A stretch of DNA of 64,000 nt from Galbitalea sp036271875 (GCA_036271875.1 DATAZU010000004.1:1-64000); one strand, 5' to 3'. Shown: positions 34,411-43,789, counted from the stretch's first letter. A program made the numbers and translations. The notes: generated from the sequence alone by a model not told the origin.

Positions 34411-35739
34411 GTGGAAACCGTCCTTCTCTTCATCCTCGGCGTTGTGATCTTCATCGTCGGACTGGTGGTTTCCGTCGCCCTCCACGAGGCGGGCCACCTC
34501 ACGTTCGCCAAGCTCTTTGGCGTGAAGGTGTCGCAGTACATGGTCGGCTTCGGTCGCACGATCTGGTCGAAAACCATCCGCGGCACCGAGTACGGGTTCA
34601 AGCCCGTACTGCTCGGTGGATACATTTCGATGGCGGGCATGTTCCCTCCGGGGTCGGCGGGAGCCGAGGACGCGAAGCCGCAGGGTGCGCTGTTCAGCGC
34701 CCTGGTTCAGGATGCTCGCGCCTCCAGCGCCGACAGTATCGGCGGCGACGACCATTCCGGCGCTTTCTACATGGCCAAGCCGTGGAAGCGCATCATTATC
34801 ATGTTTGCCGGTCCGTTCATGAACCTGGTCATCGGCGTGGTGATTGCGGCCATCCTGATTACCGGCTTTGGCACGCCGGCAGCAACGATCGGTTCAGTCG
34901 CGAGCTGCGTTCCCGCTGCGGTCACGGCCACGACGGTGACTAAGTGCAAGGACTCCGACCCGGTTTCGCCGGCATCCGTGGCTGGACTCAAGAAGGGCGA
35001 CCTCGTCATCTCGGTCAATGGCGTCTCCTACCCGTCTCCGGCGGTCACCCAGTCGATGCTGCAGCAATCGGCGGGCAAAGCGGTCACGATGGTGGTCAAA
35101 CGGGCGGGAAAACTTAAGACAATCTCCGTGACGCCGGCGAAGGTAACTCGGGCCGCGCTCGACGCGAACGGACTCCCCATTACCGACTCGTCCGGCAAGC
35201 CGGTAATGCAGAAACTCGGGGCAGTCGGAGTCTTTCTCGGCCAGAAGCTCGTTCCCCAGCCCATCACCTCGACCTTTAGCGCGGTCGGATCGGAAGTAAA
35301 CGGGATCTTTGCCGTCCTCGCTCGTTTCCCCGCCGGAATTGTTGGCGTCTGGAATTCCGTCTTCGGCGGAGCAGCACGCAGCCCATCCAGCCCGGTCAGT
35401 GTCGTGGGAGTCGGCCGAGCGATCGGCGACATTGCGAGCACGAGTGATGCGCCCGTGAAGCTTCGGATCTATGACATCCTGAGTCTGCTCGGCGAGCTCA
35501 ACATCTCGCTCTTCGTTTTCAACCTCATCCCGCTGCTGCCGCTTGACGGCGGGCACATCATCGGAGCGGTGTGGGAAGCGATTCGTCGCTTCTTTGCGAA
35601 GGTGTTCCGTCGGCGCGATCCGGGTCCCGTCGACCTGGCCAAGCTGATGCCGCTCACGGTCGCAGTCGTAACCGTTCTGATCGCGGTCTCCGCGCTTCTG
35701 ATCGTCGCCGACCTGGTAAATCCCGTCGCCGTTGGTTGA
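34411..35739 (+). CDS. rseP: Site-2 protease, RseP/Rip1-type M50 metallopeptidase
   Basis: A 442-residue intramembrane zinc protease. HEAGH at residues 25-29 in the first membrane segment supplies two zinc ligands and NLIPLLPLDGGHIIG near the C-terminus supplies the third (LDG motif). A single PDZ domain lies between (about 180-260, VAGLKKGDLVISVNGVSY). The family cleaves membrane-bound anti-sigma factors and signal-peptide remnants. GTG 34411 is preferred; the longer frame from a TTG at 34378 adds a non-conserved, non-hydrophobic leader. Confidence 0.92.
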   Translation: METVLLFILGVVIFIVGLVVSVALHEAGHLTFAKLFGVKVSQYMVGFGRTIWSKTIRGTEYGFKPVLLGGYISMAGMFPPGSAGAEDAKPQGALFSALVQDARASSADSIGGDDHSGAFYMAKPWKRIIIMFAGPFMNLVIGVVIAAILITGFGTPAATIGSVASCVPAAVTATTVTKCKDSDPVSPASVAGLKKGDLVISVNGVSYPSPAVTQSMLQQSAGKAVTMVVKRAGKLKTISVTPAKVTRAALDANGLPITDSSGKPVMQKLGAVGVFLGQKLVPQPITSTFSAVGSEVNGIFAVLARFPAGIVGVWNSVFGGAARSPSSPVSVVGVGRAIGDIASTSDAPVKLRIYDILSLLGELNISLFVFNLIPLLPLDGGHIIGAVWEAIRRFFAKVFRRRDPGPVDLAKLMPLTVAVVTVLIAVSALLIVADLVNPVAVG

Positions 35740-35781
35740 CCACGGAGTTAGTTGACCTGTAACCGGCGCGGTTTACGCTGG

Positions 35782-35795
35782 GAGCGTTCACGCTC
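35782..35795. promoter_or_regulatory. Short palindrome upstream of the SDR operon
   Basis: GAGCGTTCACGCTC, two 6-bp perfect halves around TC, directly before the GAAGGAGAGGA ribosome binding region. It could be an operator or a small 5' hairpin controlling the three-gene operon. Confidence 0.35.
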
Positions 35796-35815
35796 GAAGG
35801 AGAGGACCGCGACGG

Positions 35816-36565
35816 ATGTCGATCGATCTCACCGGAAAAACCGCGCTCGTAACCGGCGCGGCCAGCGGTATCGGCGCGGCCTGTGCGCGGGCGCTTGCCA
35901 GCGCTGGTGCGAGCGTCACAATCGCCGACCTCAACGGTGATCGCGCGAGCGAGCTGGCGAACGAACTCGGCGGGACTGCCTGGCAGGTCGACCTGTCCGA
36001 CACGGCGGCGCTCGCCGACCGCAAGCTCGAGATCGACATCCTCGTCAATAACGCCGGCATCCAGCGGGTGAGTCCAATCGAGGACTTCGACCCTGCAGCG
36101 TTTCACTCCATTCTCACCCTGATGGTCGAGGCACCCTTTCTGCTGATTCGTGCCGCCCTGCCAGCGATGTACGCGCGAGGGTTCGGACGCATCGTCAACA
36201 TCTCCTCGGTGCACGGGCTCCGCGCATCCGAAAACAAGTCGGCGTACGTTACCGCGAAGCACGCCCTCGAGGGGCTGTCGAAAGTGACTGCCCTTGAGGG
36301 CGGCCCGCGCGGAGTGACAAGCAATTGCGTGAACCCGGGCTACGTGCGCACGCCACTGGTCGAGAAACAGATCGCCGACCAGGCTCGCATCAACAACATC
36401 CCGGAGTCCGAGGTAGTCGAGAAGGTTCTGCTGGCCGAGTCGGCGATCAAGCGCCTTCTCGAACCGGACGAGGTCGCCGATCTCGTGCTGTGGCTGTGTG
36501 GGCCGACCGCGTCGATGGTCACCGGCGCTTCGTACACGATGGATGGTGGCTGGAGCGCTCGATGA
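35816..36565 (+). CDS. 3-hydroxybutyrate dehydrogenase-like SDR
   Basis: A 249-residue short-chain dehydrogenase. Cofactor motif TGAASGIG (residues 14-21), structural NNAG, and catalytic Ser-Tyr-Lys (ISSVHG, SAYVTAKH). The segments NCVNPGYVRTPLVEKQI and ITGASYTMDGGW-type ending are typical of D-3-hydroxybutyrate dehydrogenase, which interconverts 3-hydroxybutyrate and acetoacetate. It begins a tight three-gene operon with two alpha/beta hydrolases (ATGA overlaps), inserted between rseP and ispG. Substrate is inferred from overall sequence character and is not certain. Confidence 0.82.
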   Translation: MSIDLTGKTALVTGAASGIGAACARALASAGASVTIADLNGDRASELANELGGTAWQVDLSDTAALADRKLEIDILVNNAGIQRVSPIEDFDPAAFHSILTLMVEAPFLLIRAALPAMYARGFGRIVNISSVHGLRASENKSAYVTAKHALEGLSKVTALEGGPRGVTSNCVNPGYVRTPLVEKQIADQARINNIPESEVVEKVLLAESAIKRLLEPDEVADLVLWLCGPTASMVTGASYTMDGGWSAR

Positions 36566-37440
36566 ACTATCAGATCGTGACAGCGTCCGTGCGCGGTGGT
36601 GAGCTGACCGCCGGCGCCTGGGGCACGAATGCAAGCGATGCGGTTCTCGCTCTTCACGGAGTCACCGCATCGCACGTCTCGTGGCGAGCGGTCGCCAGGG
36701 CCCTCGAAGGTTTGCGGATGGTCGTGGCACCCGACCTGCGCGGACGCGGTGGATCCCGAGCGCTGCCCGGTCCGTTCGGCATGGCGCAGCATGCCGAGGA
36801 TGCGGTGCGCCTGCTCGATTCGCGGGGTATCGATCGCGTCGACGTCGTCGGGCACTCGATGGGAGCTTTCGTCGCGCTGCGATTCGCGACCGACTATCCG
36901 GATCGCACCAATGGCATCACGCTCGTCGACGGGGGAGTACCGCTCCAGCTTCCGCCGGACATCCCGATTGACGAGGTGATGAAGCAGGCCCTCGGTCCCG
37001 CGCTCGCACGACTCGAGGTGAGCTATCCGAGTCGCGACGCCTATCGCGACTTTTGGCGCGTACATCCCGCGTTCGTTGGTGAGTGGAACGACGATGTCGA
37101 AGCCTACGTCGACTATGACCTGGTCGGCACCCCGCCCGAGCTTCGTTCGTCAGCATCCGGTTCGGCGGCCCTCGCGGATTCGATGGAGCAGGGCGCAGGG
37201 ACCCGGGCTGATGAGCCATGGGCGGCCATCACACGACCAATCACCCTGCTCACGGCGCCGCGCGGACTTCTCAATGGCGCCCCGCTGTACGCTCCGGAAT
37301 ACCTGGCCGCCTTCGAGCGAGACCACGCCAACCTCGCCGTGGTTGACGTTGCGGACGTCAACCACTACTCGATCGTGATGAACCCCAGAGGCGCCGACGC
37401 CGTTGCCGCCGCCATCCAACACCCAAAGGAAACCGCATGA
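36562..37440 (+). CDS. Alpha/beta hydrolase
   Basis: A 292-residue hydrolase. The oxyanion region is LALHGVTASHVSW, the nucleophile elbow is VVGHSMGAFVAL, and the catalytic His is in DVNHYSIVM. Start ATG 36562 overlaps the SDR stop (ATGA); the longer frame upstream overlaps the SDR gene and is not used. An esterase acting in the same pathway as the SDR is likely, for example on a hydroxyacid ester, but nothing in the sequence fixes the substrate. Confidence 0.86.
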   Translation: MNYQIVTASVRGGELTAGAWGTNASDAVLALHGVTASHVSWRAVARALEGLRMVVAPDLRGRGGSRALPGPFGMAQHAEDAVRLLDSRGIDRVDVVGHSMGAFVALRFATDYPDRTNGITLVDGGVPLQLPPDIPIDEVMKQALGPALARLEVSYPSRDAYRDFWRVHPAFVGEWNDDVEAYVDYDLVGTPPELRSSASGSAALADSMEQGAGTRADEPWAAITRPITLLTAPRGLLNGAPLYAPEYLAAFERDHANLAVVDVADVNHYSIVMNPRGADAVAAAIQHPKETA

Positions 37441-38480
37441 CCTCAACGCTGCTCGATGGAATTGTCGCTCACACCGTAAAGACGCCCCGGCTGGACGCCG
37501 CGGTGTTCGAACGGCCATCCGAGAAGGCGAGCAAAACCGTCGTGTTCATCCACGGCAATGTGTCATCGTCACTGTTCTGGCAGCCGACCATGCTCGCGCT
37601 CGATCCGGACATCCGGGCGCTCGCGATCGATCTGCGTGGATTCGGTGACAGCCAGACGCTCCCCGTCGACGGTACTCGCGGTGTTCGGGACTTCTCGGAC
37701 GACATCGCGACGGTCATCGCTGAACTCGGTCTCGGTGCCGTCAATCTCGTCGGCTGGAGCATGGGCGGCGGCGTTGTGCTGCAGTACCTGCTCGACCACC
37801 CGGACAAGGTCCTATCGCTCACGCTCGTCTCGCCGGTGTCACCGTACGGTTTCGGTGCAACGGATGGCGCGGACGGGCACGTGTTGAACGAGGAGAACGC
37901 TGGCTCCGGCGGGGGAGGCGGCAACCCGGACTTTGTGGCCGCGCTCAGCAGCGGTGACACCGGCGACGGACCGACGTCGCCTCGCACGATCTACCGCACC
38001 ACCTACGTCAAGGATCCGTCGGACGCCGAATTCGAGGATCTCTGGGTCGAGTCGATGCTCTCAACGAAGACGGGGATCGACAACTATCCGGGAGACGGAT
38101 CAAGCGCGACCGCCTGGCCCGGGTTTGGTCCGGGCAGGCTCGGCGTCCTCAACACGATGGTTCCGCGATACTTCAACGTGTCTGGCATCACGGCGCTCGA
38201 CGTGAAGCCGCCGATTCTTTGGGTGCACGGTGCCGACGACGTGATCGTTTCCGACACCTCGCTGTTCGATCTCAACTTTCTCGGACAGCTCGGTGCGGTT
38301 CCCGGTTGGCCCGGCGCCGAGACGGCTCCGCCCCAGCCGATGGTCACGCAGACCAGGGCAGTCTTTGATGCTTACGGCAACTACCGGGAGGTCGTGTACG
38401 AAAACTGCGGCCACTCGGCGCACCTTGAGCACCCGGAGGAATTCCGGCAGGCGCTGACCGCGCAGCTGAAAGCCAGCTGA
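37437..38480 (+). CDS. Alpha/beta hydrolase
   Basis: A 347-residue hydrolase, larger than its neighbour. The nucleophile elbow is LVGWSMGGGVVLQYLL, the oxyanion strand is VVFIHGNVSSSLFW, and the final His is in ENCGHSAHLEHPEEF. A cap insertion rich in Gly and Asn (GGGGGNPDF region, about 160) separates the two halves. The start ATG overlaps the previous stop (ATGA). Two different hydrolases next to a hydroxybutyrate-type dehydrogenase suggest breakdown of an ester or oligoester, an inference from context only. Confidence 0.86.
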   Translation: MTSTLLDGIVAHTVKTPRLDAAVFERPSEKASKTVVFIHGNVSSSLFWQPTMLALDPDIRALAIDLRGFGDSQTLPVDGTRGVRDFSDDIATVIAELGLGAVNLVGWSMGGGVVLQYLLDHPDKVLSLTLVSPVSPYGFGATDGADGHVLNEENAGSGGGGGNPDFVAALSSGDTGDGPTSPRTIYRTTYVKDPSDAEFEDLWVESMLSTKTGIDNYPGDGSSATAWPGFGPGRLGVLNTMVPRYFNVSGITALDVKPPILWVHGADDVIVSDTSLFDLNFLGQLGAVPGWPGAETAPPQPMVTQTRAVFDAYGNYREVVYENCGHSAHLEHPEEFRQALTAQLKAS

Positions 38481-38538
38481 CGTTCGGCCGGATGCTTCCT
38501 GAGCCCGTCGACCCGCGGCGCGACGTAGAGTTGATGAC

Positions 38539-39687
38539 GTGCCAGCTGTAAATCTCGGTGTCCCGAAAACTCGCGAAGTGCTCGCCCCGCGGCGCAAGTC
38601 CCGCCAGATCAAGGTCGGTAAGGTTCTCGTTGGCGGCGACGCGCAGATCAGCGTCCAGTCGATGTGTACGACGCCGACGACGAACATCAACGCAACGCTC
38701 CAGCAGATCGCTGAGTTGACCGCATCCGGCTGCGACATCGTTCGCGTCGCCGTGCCGAGCCAGGACGACGCGGACGCGCTCCCGATTATCGCGAAGAAGA
38801 GCCAGATCCCCGTCATCGCGGACATTCACTTCCAGCCGAAGTATGTGTTTCAGGCCATTGATGCCGGATGCGCCGGCGTTCGAGTCAACCCGGGAAACAT
38901 CCGCAAGTTCGACGATCAGGTTGGCGCGATTGCCAAGGCAGCGAAGGATGCCGGCGTCAGTATCCGGATTGGCGTGAACGCGGGTTCACTCGAGCCGAGC
39001 ATCATGCAGAAGTACGGAAAGGCGACTCCGGAGGCGCTCGTCGAGAGCGCGGTCTGGGAGGCCAGCCTCTTCGAGGAACACGACTTCCACGACTTCAAGA
39101 TCTCGGTCAAGCACAACGATCCGATCGTCATGGTCAAGGCATATCGACTTCTTGCCGAGCGCGGTGACTGGCCGCTCCATCTCGGGGTGACCGAGGCGGG
39201 CCCTGAGTTCCAGGGGACCATCAAGTCGGCAACCGCATTCGGCATCCTGCTGTCCGAGGGAATCGGCGACACCATTCGCGTCTCGCTCTCTGCGCCGCCG
39301 GCCCAGGAGGTCAAGGTTGGCCTGCAGATCCTGCAGTCGCTCAACCTGCGCGAGCGGAAGCTTGAGATCGTTTCGTGCCCGAGTTGTGGACGCGCACAGG
39401 TGGATGTCTACACCCTCGCGAACGATGTCACTGCCGGGCTCGAGGGAATGACTGTACCCCTCCGCGTCGCGGTCATGGGATGCGTGGTGAACGGCCCCGG
39501 CGAAGCGCGAGAGGCCGATCTCGGCGTCGCAAGCGGCAACGGCAAGGGTCAGATCTTCGTCAAGGGCGAGGTGATCAAGACGGTTCCAGAGTCCGAAATC
39601 GTTGCAACTCTCATTGCGGAAGCCAATCGTCTCGCGGCCGAGATGCCCGCCGGAGAGCTCGGTTCACCCCAGGTCGTCACGGTTTAG
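38539..39687 (+). CDS. ispG: 4-hydroxy-3-methylbut-2-enyl-diphosphate synthase
   Basis: A 382-residue iron-sulfur enzyme of the MEP pathway. The [4Fe-4S] ligands lie in SCPSCGRAQVD and VMGCVVNGPGEA; the barrel segments VQSMCTTPTTN, DIHFQPKYVF and RVNPGNI are all present. It converts the cyclic diphosphate intermediate to HMBPP. It completes the dxr-rseP-ispG set and its downstream hairpin separates it from the secreted-protein cluster. Confidence 0.96.
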   Translation: MPAVNLGVPKTREVLAPRRKSRQIKVGKVLVGGDAQISVQSMCTTPTTNINATLQQIAELTASGCDIVRVAVPSQDDADALPIIAKKSQIPVIADIHFQPKYVFQAIDAGCAGVRVNPGNIRKFDDQVGAIAKAAKDAGVSIRIGVNAGSLEPSIMQKYGKATPEALVESAVWEASLFEEHDFHDFKISVKHNDPIVMVKAYRLLAERGDWPLHLGVTEAGPEFQGTIKSATAFGILLSEGIGDTIRVSLSAPPAQEVKVGLQILQSLNLRERKLEIVSCPSCGRAQVDVYTLANDVTAGLEGMTVPLRVAVMGCVVNGPGEAREADLGVASGNGKGQIFVKGEVIKTVPESEIVATLIAEANRLAAEMPAGELGSPQVVTV

Positions 39688-39741
39688 TCTCAGTTTGAGC
39701 GACGCTCGTCCCCTTTCGTAGCGGGCTTCTGAACGGTTTGG

Positions 39742-39764
39742 CCCCAGTTCTGGGGAGCAGTTTT
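39742..39764 (+). terminator. Intrinsic terminator after ispG
   Basis: CCCCAGTTCTGGGG (39742-39755) forms a short hairpin followed by AGCAG and TTTT. It lies 55 bp after the ispG stop. Confidence 0.5.
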
Positions 39765-39875
39765 GTACCCCGATTGCTCTGGTAAGGGGTCAACAGACTG
39801 GTCTACGGTTCAGGTATTCGACGAAGTTGTCGAGTCACGCACCGGCTGGATCCGTACCCTGCCCGAAGTGAATAT

Positions 39876-39892
39876 CTGCTCGCTGGGAGCAG
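39876..39892 (+). promoter_or_regulatory. 5' leader hairpin of the SipW-type cluster
   Basis: CTGCTC (39876-39881) and GAGCAG (39887-39892) form a stem with a 5-nt loop about 50 bp before the ATG at 39943. The 255-bp gap before that ATG holds this, the ispG terminator and no gene. Confidence 0.35.
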
Positions 39893-39942
39893 AACAAAAT
39901 GAGCAGTAGTAACCGATGAGTGACCAACTGGGGGAGTTGGTT

Positions 39943-40587
39943 ATGAAGGTTAAACTGAACCAAAAAGTGGTTGCTCTGGCGGCAGCCGGTCTCGTTCTTC
40001 TTTCGGGAGCGACGGTCACGTCGTTGGCGGCGTGGACAGACACCGAGTGGGTCAACGGCGGAGTCGGTACGACACCTGGCGTTAGCAGTTCGATGTTCGA
40101 CGTCGAGCAGAACGTCACGAGCGGCACCACCTGGACCAACAACGTCGCGTCGCCAGGAGGCACGGTCGACTTCGGCACTGTCGCCTCGACACTGACTCCG
40201 GGAACTTCCGTTGTCGGCTTCGTTCGTCTTCGCACGATCGTGAACTCGGTCAGCGGAACGCTGACACTCGCGCCGGCGGCGGGCAACGCCACCGGGACGC
40301 TGATGAACGCGCTGACCTATGGCGCGTGGCTGCACCCGACCTCGGGCACCTGCACGACGACGAACTACAACGGTGCCGGCTTCACGCAACTCGTCCCGGA
40401 CGGTTCGCCGCTGACGACGACATCAACCGTGCCATTCCCGCTGGACGCTGCGACGAGCAGCGCTCCCGGTACCGAGCAGACGGTGTGCTTCCGTCTCACT
40501 CTCCCGCCGCTGTCGAACCCGGCTGACAAGACCCTCGAAGGTCTGTCTGCGGATCCGATCTGGCAGTTCAACGCAATCTCGAACTGA
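39943..40587 (+). CDS. SipW-dependent secreted protein (TasA/CalY-like)
   Basis: A 214-residue secreted protein. Its leader (KVVALAAAGLVLLSGATVTSLAAWTDTEW) is the SipW-dependent type, in which hydrophobic residues run into AAWTD-like cleavage sequence rather than an AXA site. The mature part is a Thr/Ser/Gly-rich beta-sandwich of about 185 residues with two Cys. TasA/CalY proteins of bacilli with the same leader form extracellular fibres. The matching signal peptidase is the next gene. ATG 39943 has GGGGGAG upstream, which decides it over a frame starting at 39916. Confidence 0.82.
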   Translation: MKVKLNQKVVALAAAGLVLLSGATVTSLAAWTDTEWVNGGVGTTPGVSSSMFDVEQNVTSGTTWTNNVASPGGTVDFGTVASTLTPGTSVVGFVRLRTIVNSVSGTLTLAPAAGNATGTLMNALTYGAWLHPTSGTCTTTNYNGAGFTQLVPDGSPLTTTSTVPFPLDAATSSAPGTEQTVCFRLTLPPLSNPADKTLEGLSADPIWQFNAISN

Positions 40588-40614
40588 TCCAGGAAAGCGA
40601 CAGGCGCGTAAGCC

Positions 40615-41232
40615 ATGAGCACAGCATCCGTACCCATTCCGAACTCCGAGTCCAATAGCCACCTCGACGCCGCGTCACGGATCCGCGGCGTAGAGCAGAG
40701 GACTCGGCCCACGGTCCGCGAGGTGATCAAGCGCTGCTTGATCAGCCTCGCGGGCCTTCTCGGGGTCATCGCTATCCTGGTGACGATCGCACCGTTCTTC
40801 GGGTGGACGGTCGTTCGTCTCGCCACTGGTTCGATGACCCCAACCTTTCCGACCGACTCGCTGCTGATCACGCACTCCGTGCCCGCAGCGGATGTCGCGG
40901 TCGGTGACATTGTGATGGTGTCGCGTCCGGGCCAGCTCCCGATCACGCACCGGGTCGTTGCCATGCAGGCAGCGGCAGGCAGTCTCGAGCAGCTCACGCT
41001 CAAGGGCGATGCCAACCGTGCCAAGGATCCGGCGCCATACCTGGTGCGCACCGTCGGGCTCGTGACTACGGGCGTGACATGGGGAGGTCAGGTCTTCGCG
41101 GACCTGCGCTCCACAGCGGGACTTGCCGGACTCACCGTGTTCGCCGCGCTCGTCGTGCTGTGGGCGTGGTGGCCGTCGTCGCCGAAACGTCGGGCGCACG
41201 CGGCCAAGCGTTCAACGCAACCGGATGCCTGA
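40615..41232 (+). CDS. Signal peptidase I, S26B (SipW) type
   Basis: A 205-residue membrane protease with one segment near residues 40-65 and another at about 168-188. The catalytic Ser lies in ATGSMTPTFPTDS and the base is the His of PITHRVV, the Ser-His pair of the SipW/eukaryotic type instead of Ser-Lys. It should process the leaders of the TasA-like protein and of the choice-of-anchor G protein in the same cluster. It starts 27 bp after its substrate gene. Confidence 0.9.
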   Translation: MSTASVPIPNSESNSHLDAASRIRGVEQRTRPTVREVIKRCLISLAGLLGVIAILVTIAPFFGWTVVRLATGSMTPTFPTDSLLITHSVPAADVAVGDIVMVSRPGQLPITHRVVAMQAAAGSLEQLTLKGDANRAKDPAPYLVRTVGLVTTGVTWGGQVFADLRSTAGLAGLTVFAALVVLWAWWPSSPKRRAHAAKRSTQPDA

Positions 41233-41233
41233 C

Positions 41234-41944
41234 ATGCGAATTCCGCTAAGAATCTGGGCAACGTCCGGCTTTGTGGCCGCGACGACCATGTTGGTCGTCG
41301 GCGGTGTGCTGGTGGCTTCGGCGTCGTCCGCTTCCGCTGACATCATTTCGAGCGGTGGCGTTCTCTCGCTCGAGGCGACCCCCGGCACACTTGCCGACGG
41401 GTCGATGGCGCCGGGCGACACCGTGTACTGGCCGATTGCGGCGGACCTGAACGCGACAAGTTCCGGCGATCTGAGCCTGAAGATCACCTCACTCGGACAG
41501 CTCGCATCAAGTGCATCCGGCGTCCGCCTGACTCTCGCACGTTGCGACGACGCATGGTCGACGGATGCGATTCCCAGCTGCGATGGTGGCGCCGGAACCG
41601 TTATCATCCCGACCACGGCATTCGCTGACATCCCTCCGACCAAGGCGTGGGACCTGGGGTCGATGGCTGCGGTATCGCAGTTGCCCATGATGGCCACGAT
41701 TTCGCTTCCGGCCGCTGTGCCATCAACTCTGCAATCGACGAGCGCGACGATGCGATTCGGCTTCACCGCGCTTGGCGACACCGAGAACGCGAGCCCGAGC
41801 GATCCGAAGCCGCCCGTTCTTGGACTCACCGGCATCGACCCGACCGGACCAGCACTTCTGGGTCTGGGGCTGCTCTTGGCGGGACTAACTCTCGGGCGAC
41901 TCCGAGTGCTCGCTCGGCGCGGTACCGAGAGGAACGTGCAGTGA
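41234..41944 (+). CDS. Secreted protein with C-terminal membrane anchor
   Basis: A 236-residue protein not assigned to a named family. It has a signal peptide (about 1-35, ending ASASSASA), a beta-rich outer domain with two Cys (LARCDDAW, PSCDGG), a Pro-rich spacer, and a C-terminal hydrophobic stretch followed by Arg residues (LLGLGLLLAGLTLGRLRVLARR). That tail resembles a cell-surface anchor lacking LPXTG. Start ATG 41234 or 41225; both overlap or abut the signal peptidase gene. It probably anchors or nucleates the cluster's fibre or sheet. Confidence 0.72.
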   Translation: MRIPLRIWATSGFVAATTMLVVGGVLVASASSASADIISSGGVLSLEATPGTLADGSMAPGDTVYWPIAADLNATSSGDLSLKITSLGQLASSASGVRLTLARCDDAWSTDAIPSCDGGAGTVIIPTTAFADIPPTKAWDLGSMAAVSQLPMMATISLPAAVPSTLQSTSATMRFGFTALGDTENASPSDPKPPVLGLTGIDPTGPALLGLGLLLAGLTLGRLRVLARRGTERNVQ

Positions 41945-43782
41945 TGTTCGCTCGCATCGTGTCCCGAGTTGTCGCCGCACGCCGCCGCACCAAGGCGATT
42001 GCCGCCGCAGTTACCGTAGCTGCCCTCGCGATTGCGGGGCTCGGTATCGCCCCGTCGCTCGCGGGGTGGACGCGCACCCTGTACGACAACGGTCCGGCGT
42101 CGACGCTCAACTGCTCCGCCGGCGCGACCGTCAACACGCAGGCCTCCGGCCAGCTGATCTCGGGTGAAGTCGCGGGCAACCTGCTCACCAGTGACCTTGC
42201 GACCGTCGCGCCGCTGAACGTGAGCAATATCGCCCCAGCAACGGCCAGTTCGACGACCGGCGCGACGCCGGCAACGGCAATCGGGGGCAGTGCCTGGACC
42301 TCGGCACTCAACGTGCAGGCACTCAACTCGATCAACATCACCCCGACGGTTCAGCTTCCTCTCAACTCGAGCCTGACGGTCGGCACCCAGTACGGTCGCG
42401 CGACCTCGGGTGGAATTGCGACGGGTGCTTCCGGCGCGGTCAGCGGAGCAGGAGACGGCACCGTCAAATTCCAGCCGACCGGATCGGCCACGTCGTTCGG
42501 CACGCTCAGCCTTCAGACCGCACTCAGCTCGGCTATCGGCGCGACGCTGGCATCGGATGTCTCGCAGCTGAGTAACGCGTCGTTGACGATCGGCGCTCTC
42601 GGCTCGATCACGGATGAACAAAACGGGTGCCAAAACCTGTGGCAGGGCATCCAGAACACGGCGGCGAGTGTCGCAAGGAGTTATGTCCTCGCCGATCTCG
42701 ATCTGAACCTCACGAGTTCGCTTGTCGGCCAGACAACGACCGCGATCAGTGCCGCGGTGACCGGGCTGGGCACGACACTCAACGCGCTTGAGCCGTCTGG
42801 CAGCATCCTTAACACCGCGGCTGTCGACCCGACAACGCACACGTCACTGACCGGCGCGCTGACGTCACTGTTGAATGTCGCCACAATCCTCCCCGGCGTG
42901 GGCATCGGCGTTACTGGAGCACCGACCGTCACCGTCGGCGTCACGTTCAACCTCGCATCGATCGCGTCTCTGCTCACCGGTCCGATCAGCGCAAACGGAG
43001 TGACCATCAACCTCGGCACCGGCGCGATCACCGTGGATCTGGCCCAGTTGCTCGGCAAGTCCGACCTGAGTGGGTACGGCCCGAACACGTCTCTGCTTTC
43101 GCCCGACATCGTCTCGTCGATCGTGTCCGGTGTCACGGGGGACATCGCGACGCTCATCAACACGACGGTCAACAACGCCATAAAACAGCTGGTGACCAGT
43201 GCGGCCGTGGCCGTCTCGATCTCCACCGACATTGGAGTGAATGCGCTCGGGCTGAACCTGGATGCGCTCGGCGCCAAGGTGAACATCTCGGGCACTCTCG
43301 GTGACTTCGTCGATGAGGCACACAACTCGCCCCCGACGGTGAGCGTCGTGGTCAAGGTGCTGGGCAGCGCGGGGTTGCTGACGACGATTGCGAACGGCCT
43401 GATCACGCCGGTTACCAATCTGCTGACCGCTGGGGTGCTGCCTGCGGTGCTGCAACTCGTCGACGACCTGGCTCTAAACACCGTGAGCACAAACGCGCTC
43501 GCCGACCTGTCAACGACGTTGACGACGCTCGATTCCGGGGCAATTTCGACCCTCGACACCGCCTTCGGAGCGGTGCTCGGCGTCGTGCAAAGCGCGGTCA
43601 GTCTGACCGTCAACGCCCAACCGGACCAGACGGGTGGCGTTGGCACTCCGGATGGCTCGGTCGTTGTGCCCGGTCGATACTTCGACAGCGCGCTTGTTCT
43701 CGGAGTCCTGAACAACGGGGGAACGCCGGTTCTCGGTCTCTATCTCGGCTCGTCCTCCGCCGGACCCGTCTCGCTGCGCTGA
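41944..43782 (+). CDS. Choice-of-anchor G family secreted protein
   Basis: A 612-residue secreted protein. A basic start and hydrophobic leader end in LAGWTRTLYDNG, resembling the SipW-dependent leader of the first gene. The rest is low in charge and very rich in Thr, Ser, Ala, Val and Leu, with long alternating segments such as LITPVTNLLTAGVLPAVLQL. The overall look matches the choice-of-anchor G family described for Gram-positive surface proteins. ATG 41944 overlaps the preceding stop by one base. With the TasA-like protein it may form the main extracellular material of the cluster. Confidence 0.78.
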   Translation: MFARIVSRVVAARRRTKAIAAAVTVAALAIAGLGIAPSLAGWTRTLYDNGPASTLNCSAGATVNTQASGQLISGEVAGNLLTSDLATVAPLNVSNIAPATASSTTGATPATAIGGSAWTSALNVQALNSINITPTVQLPLNSSLTVGTQYGRATSGGIATGASGAVSGAGDGTVKFQPTGSATSFGTLSLQTALSSAIGATLASDVSQLSNASLTIGALGSITDEQNGCQNLWQGIQNTAASVARSYVLADLDLNLTSSLVGQTTTAISAAVTGLGTTLNALEPSGSILNTAAVDPTTHTSLTGALTSLLNVATILPGVGIGVTGAPTVTVGVTFNLASIASLLTGPISANGVTINLGTGAITVDLAQLLGKSDLSGYGPNTSLLSPDIVSSIVSGVTGDIATLINTTVNNAIKQLVTSAAVAVSISTDIGVNALGLNLDALGAKVNISGTLGDFVDEAHNSPPTVSVVVKVLGSAGLLTTIANGLITPVTNLLTAGVLPAVLQLVDDLALNTVSTNALADLSTTLTTLDSGAISTLDTAFGAVLGVVQSAVSLTVNAQPDQTGGVGTPDGSVVVPGRYFDSALVLGVLNNGGTPVLGLYLGSSSAGPVSLR

Positions 43783-43789
43783 GGTTCGT

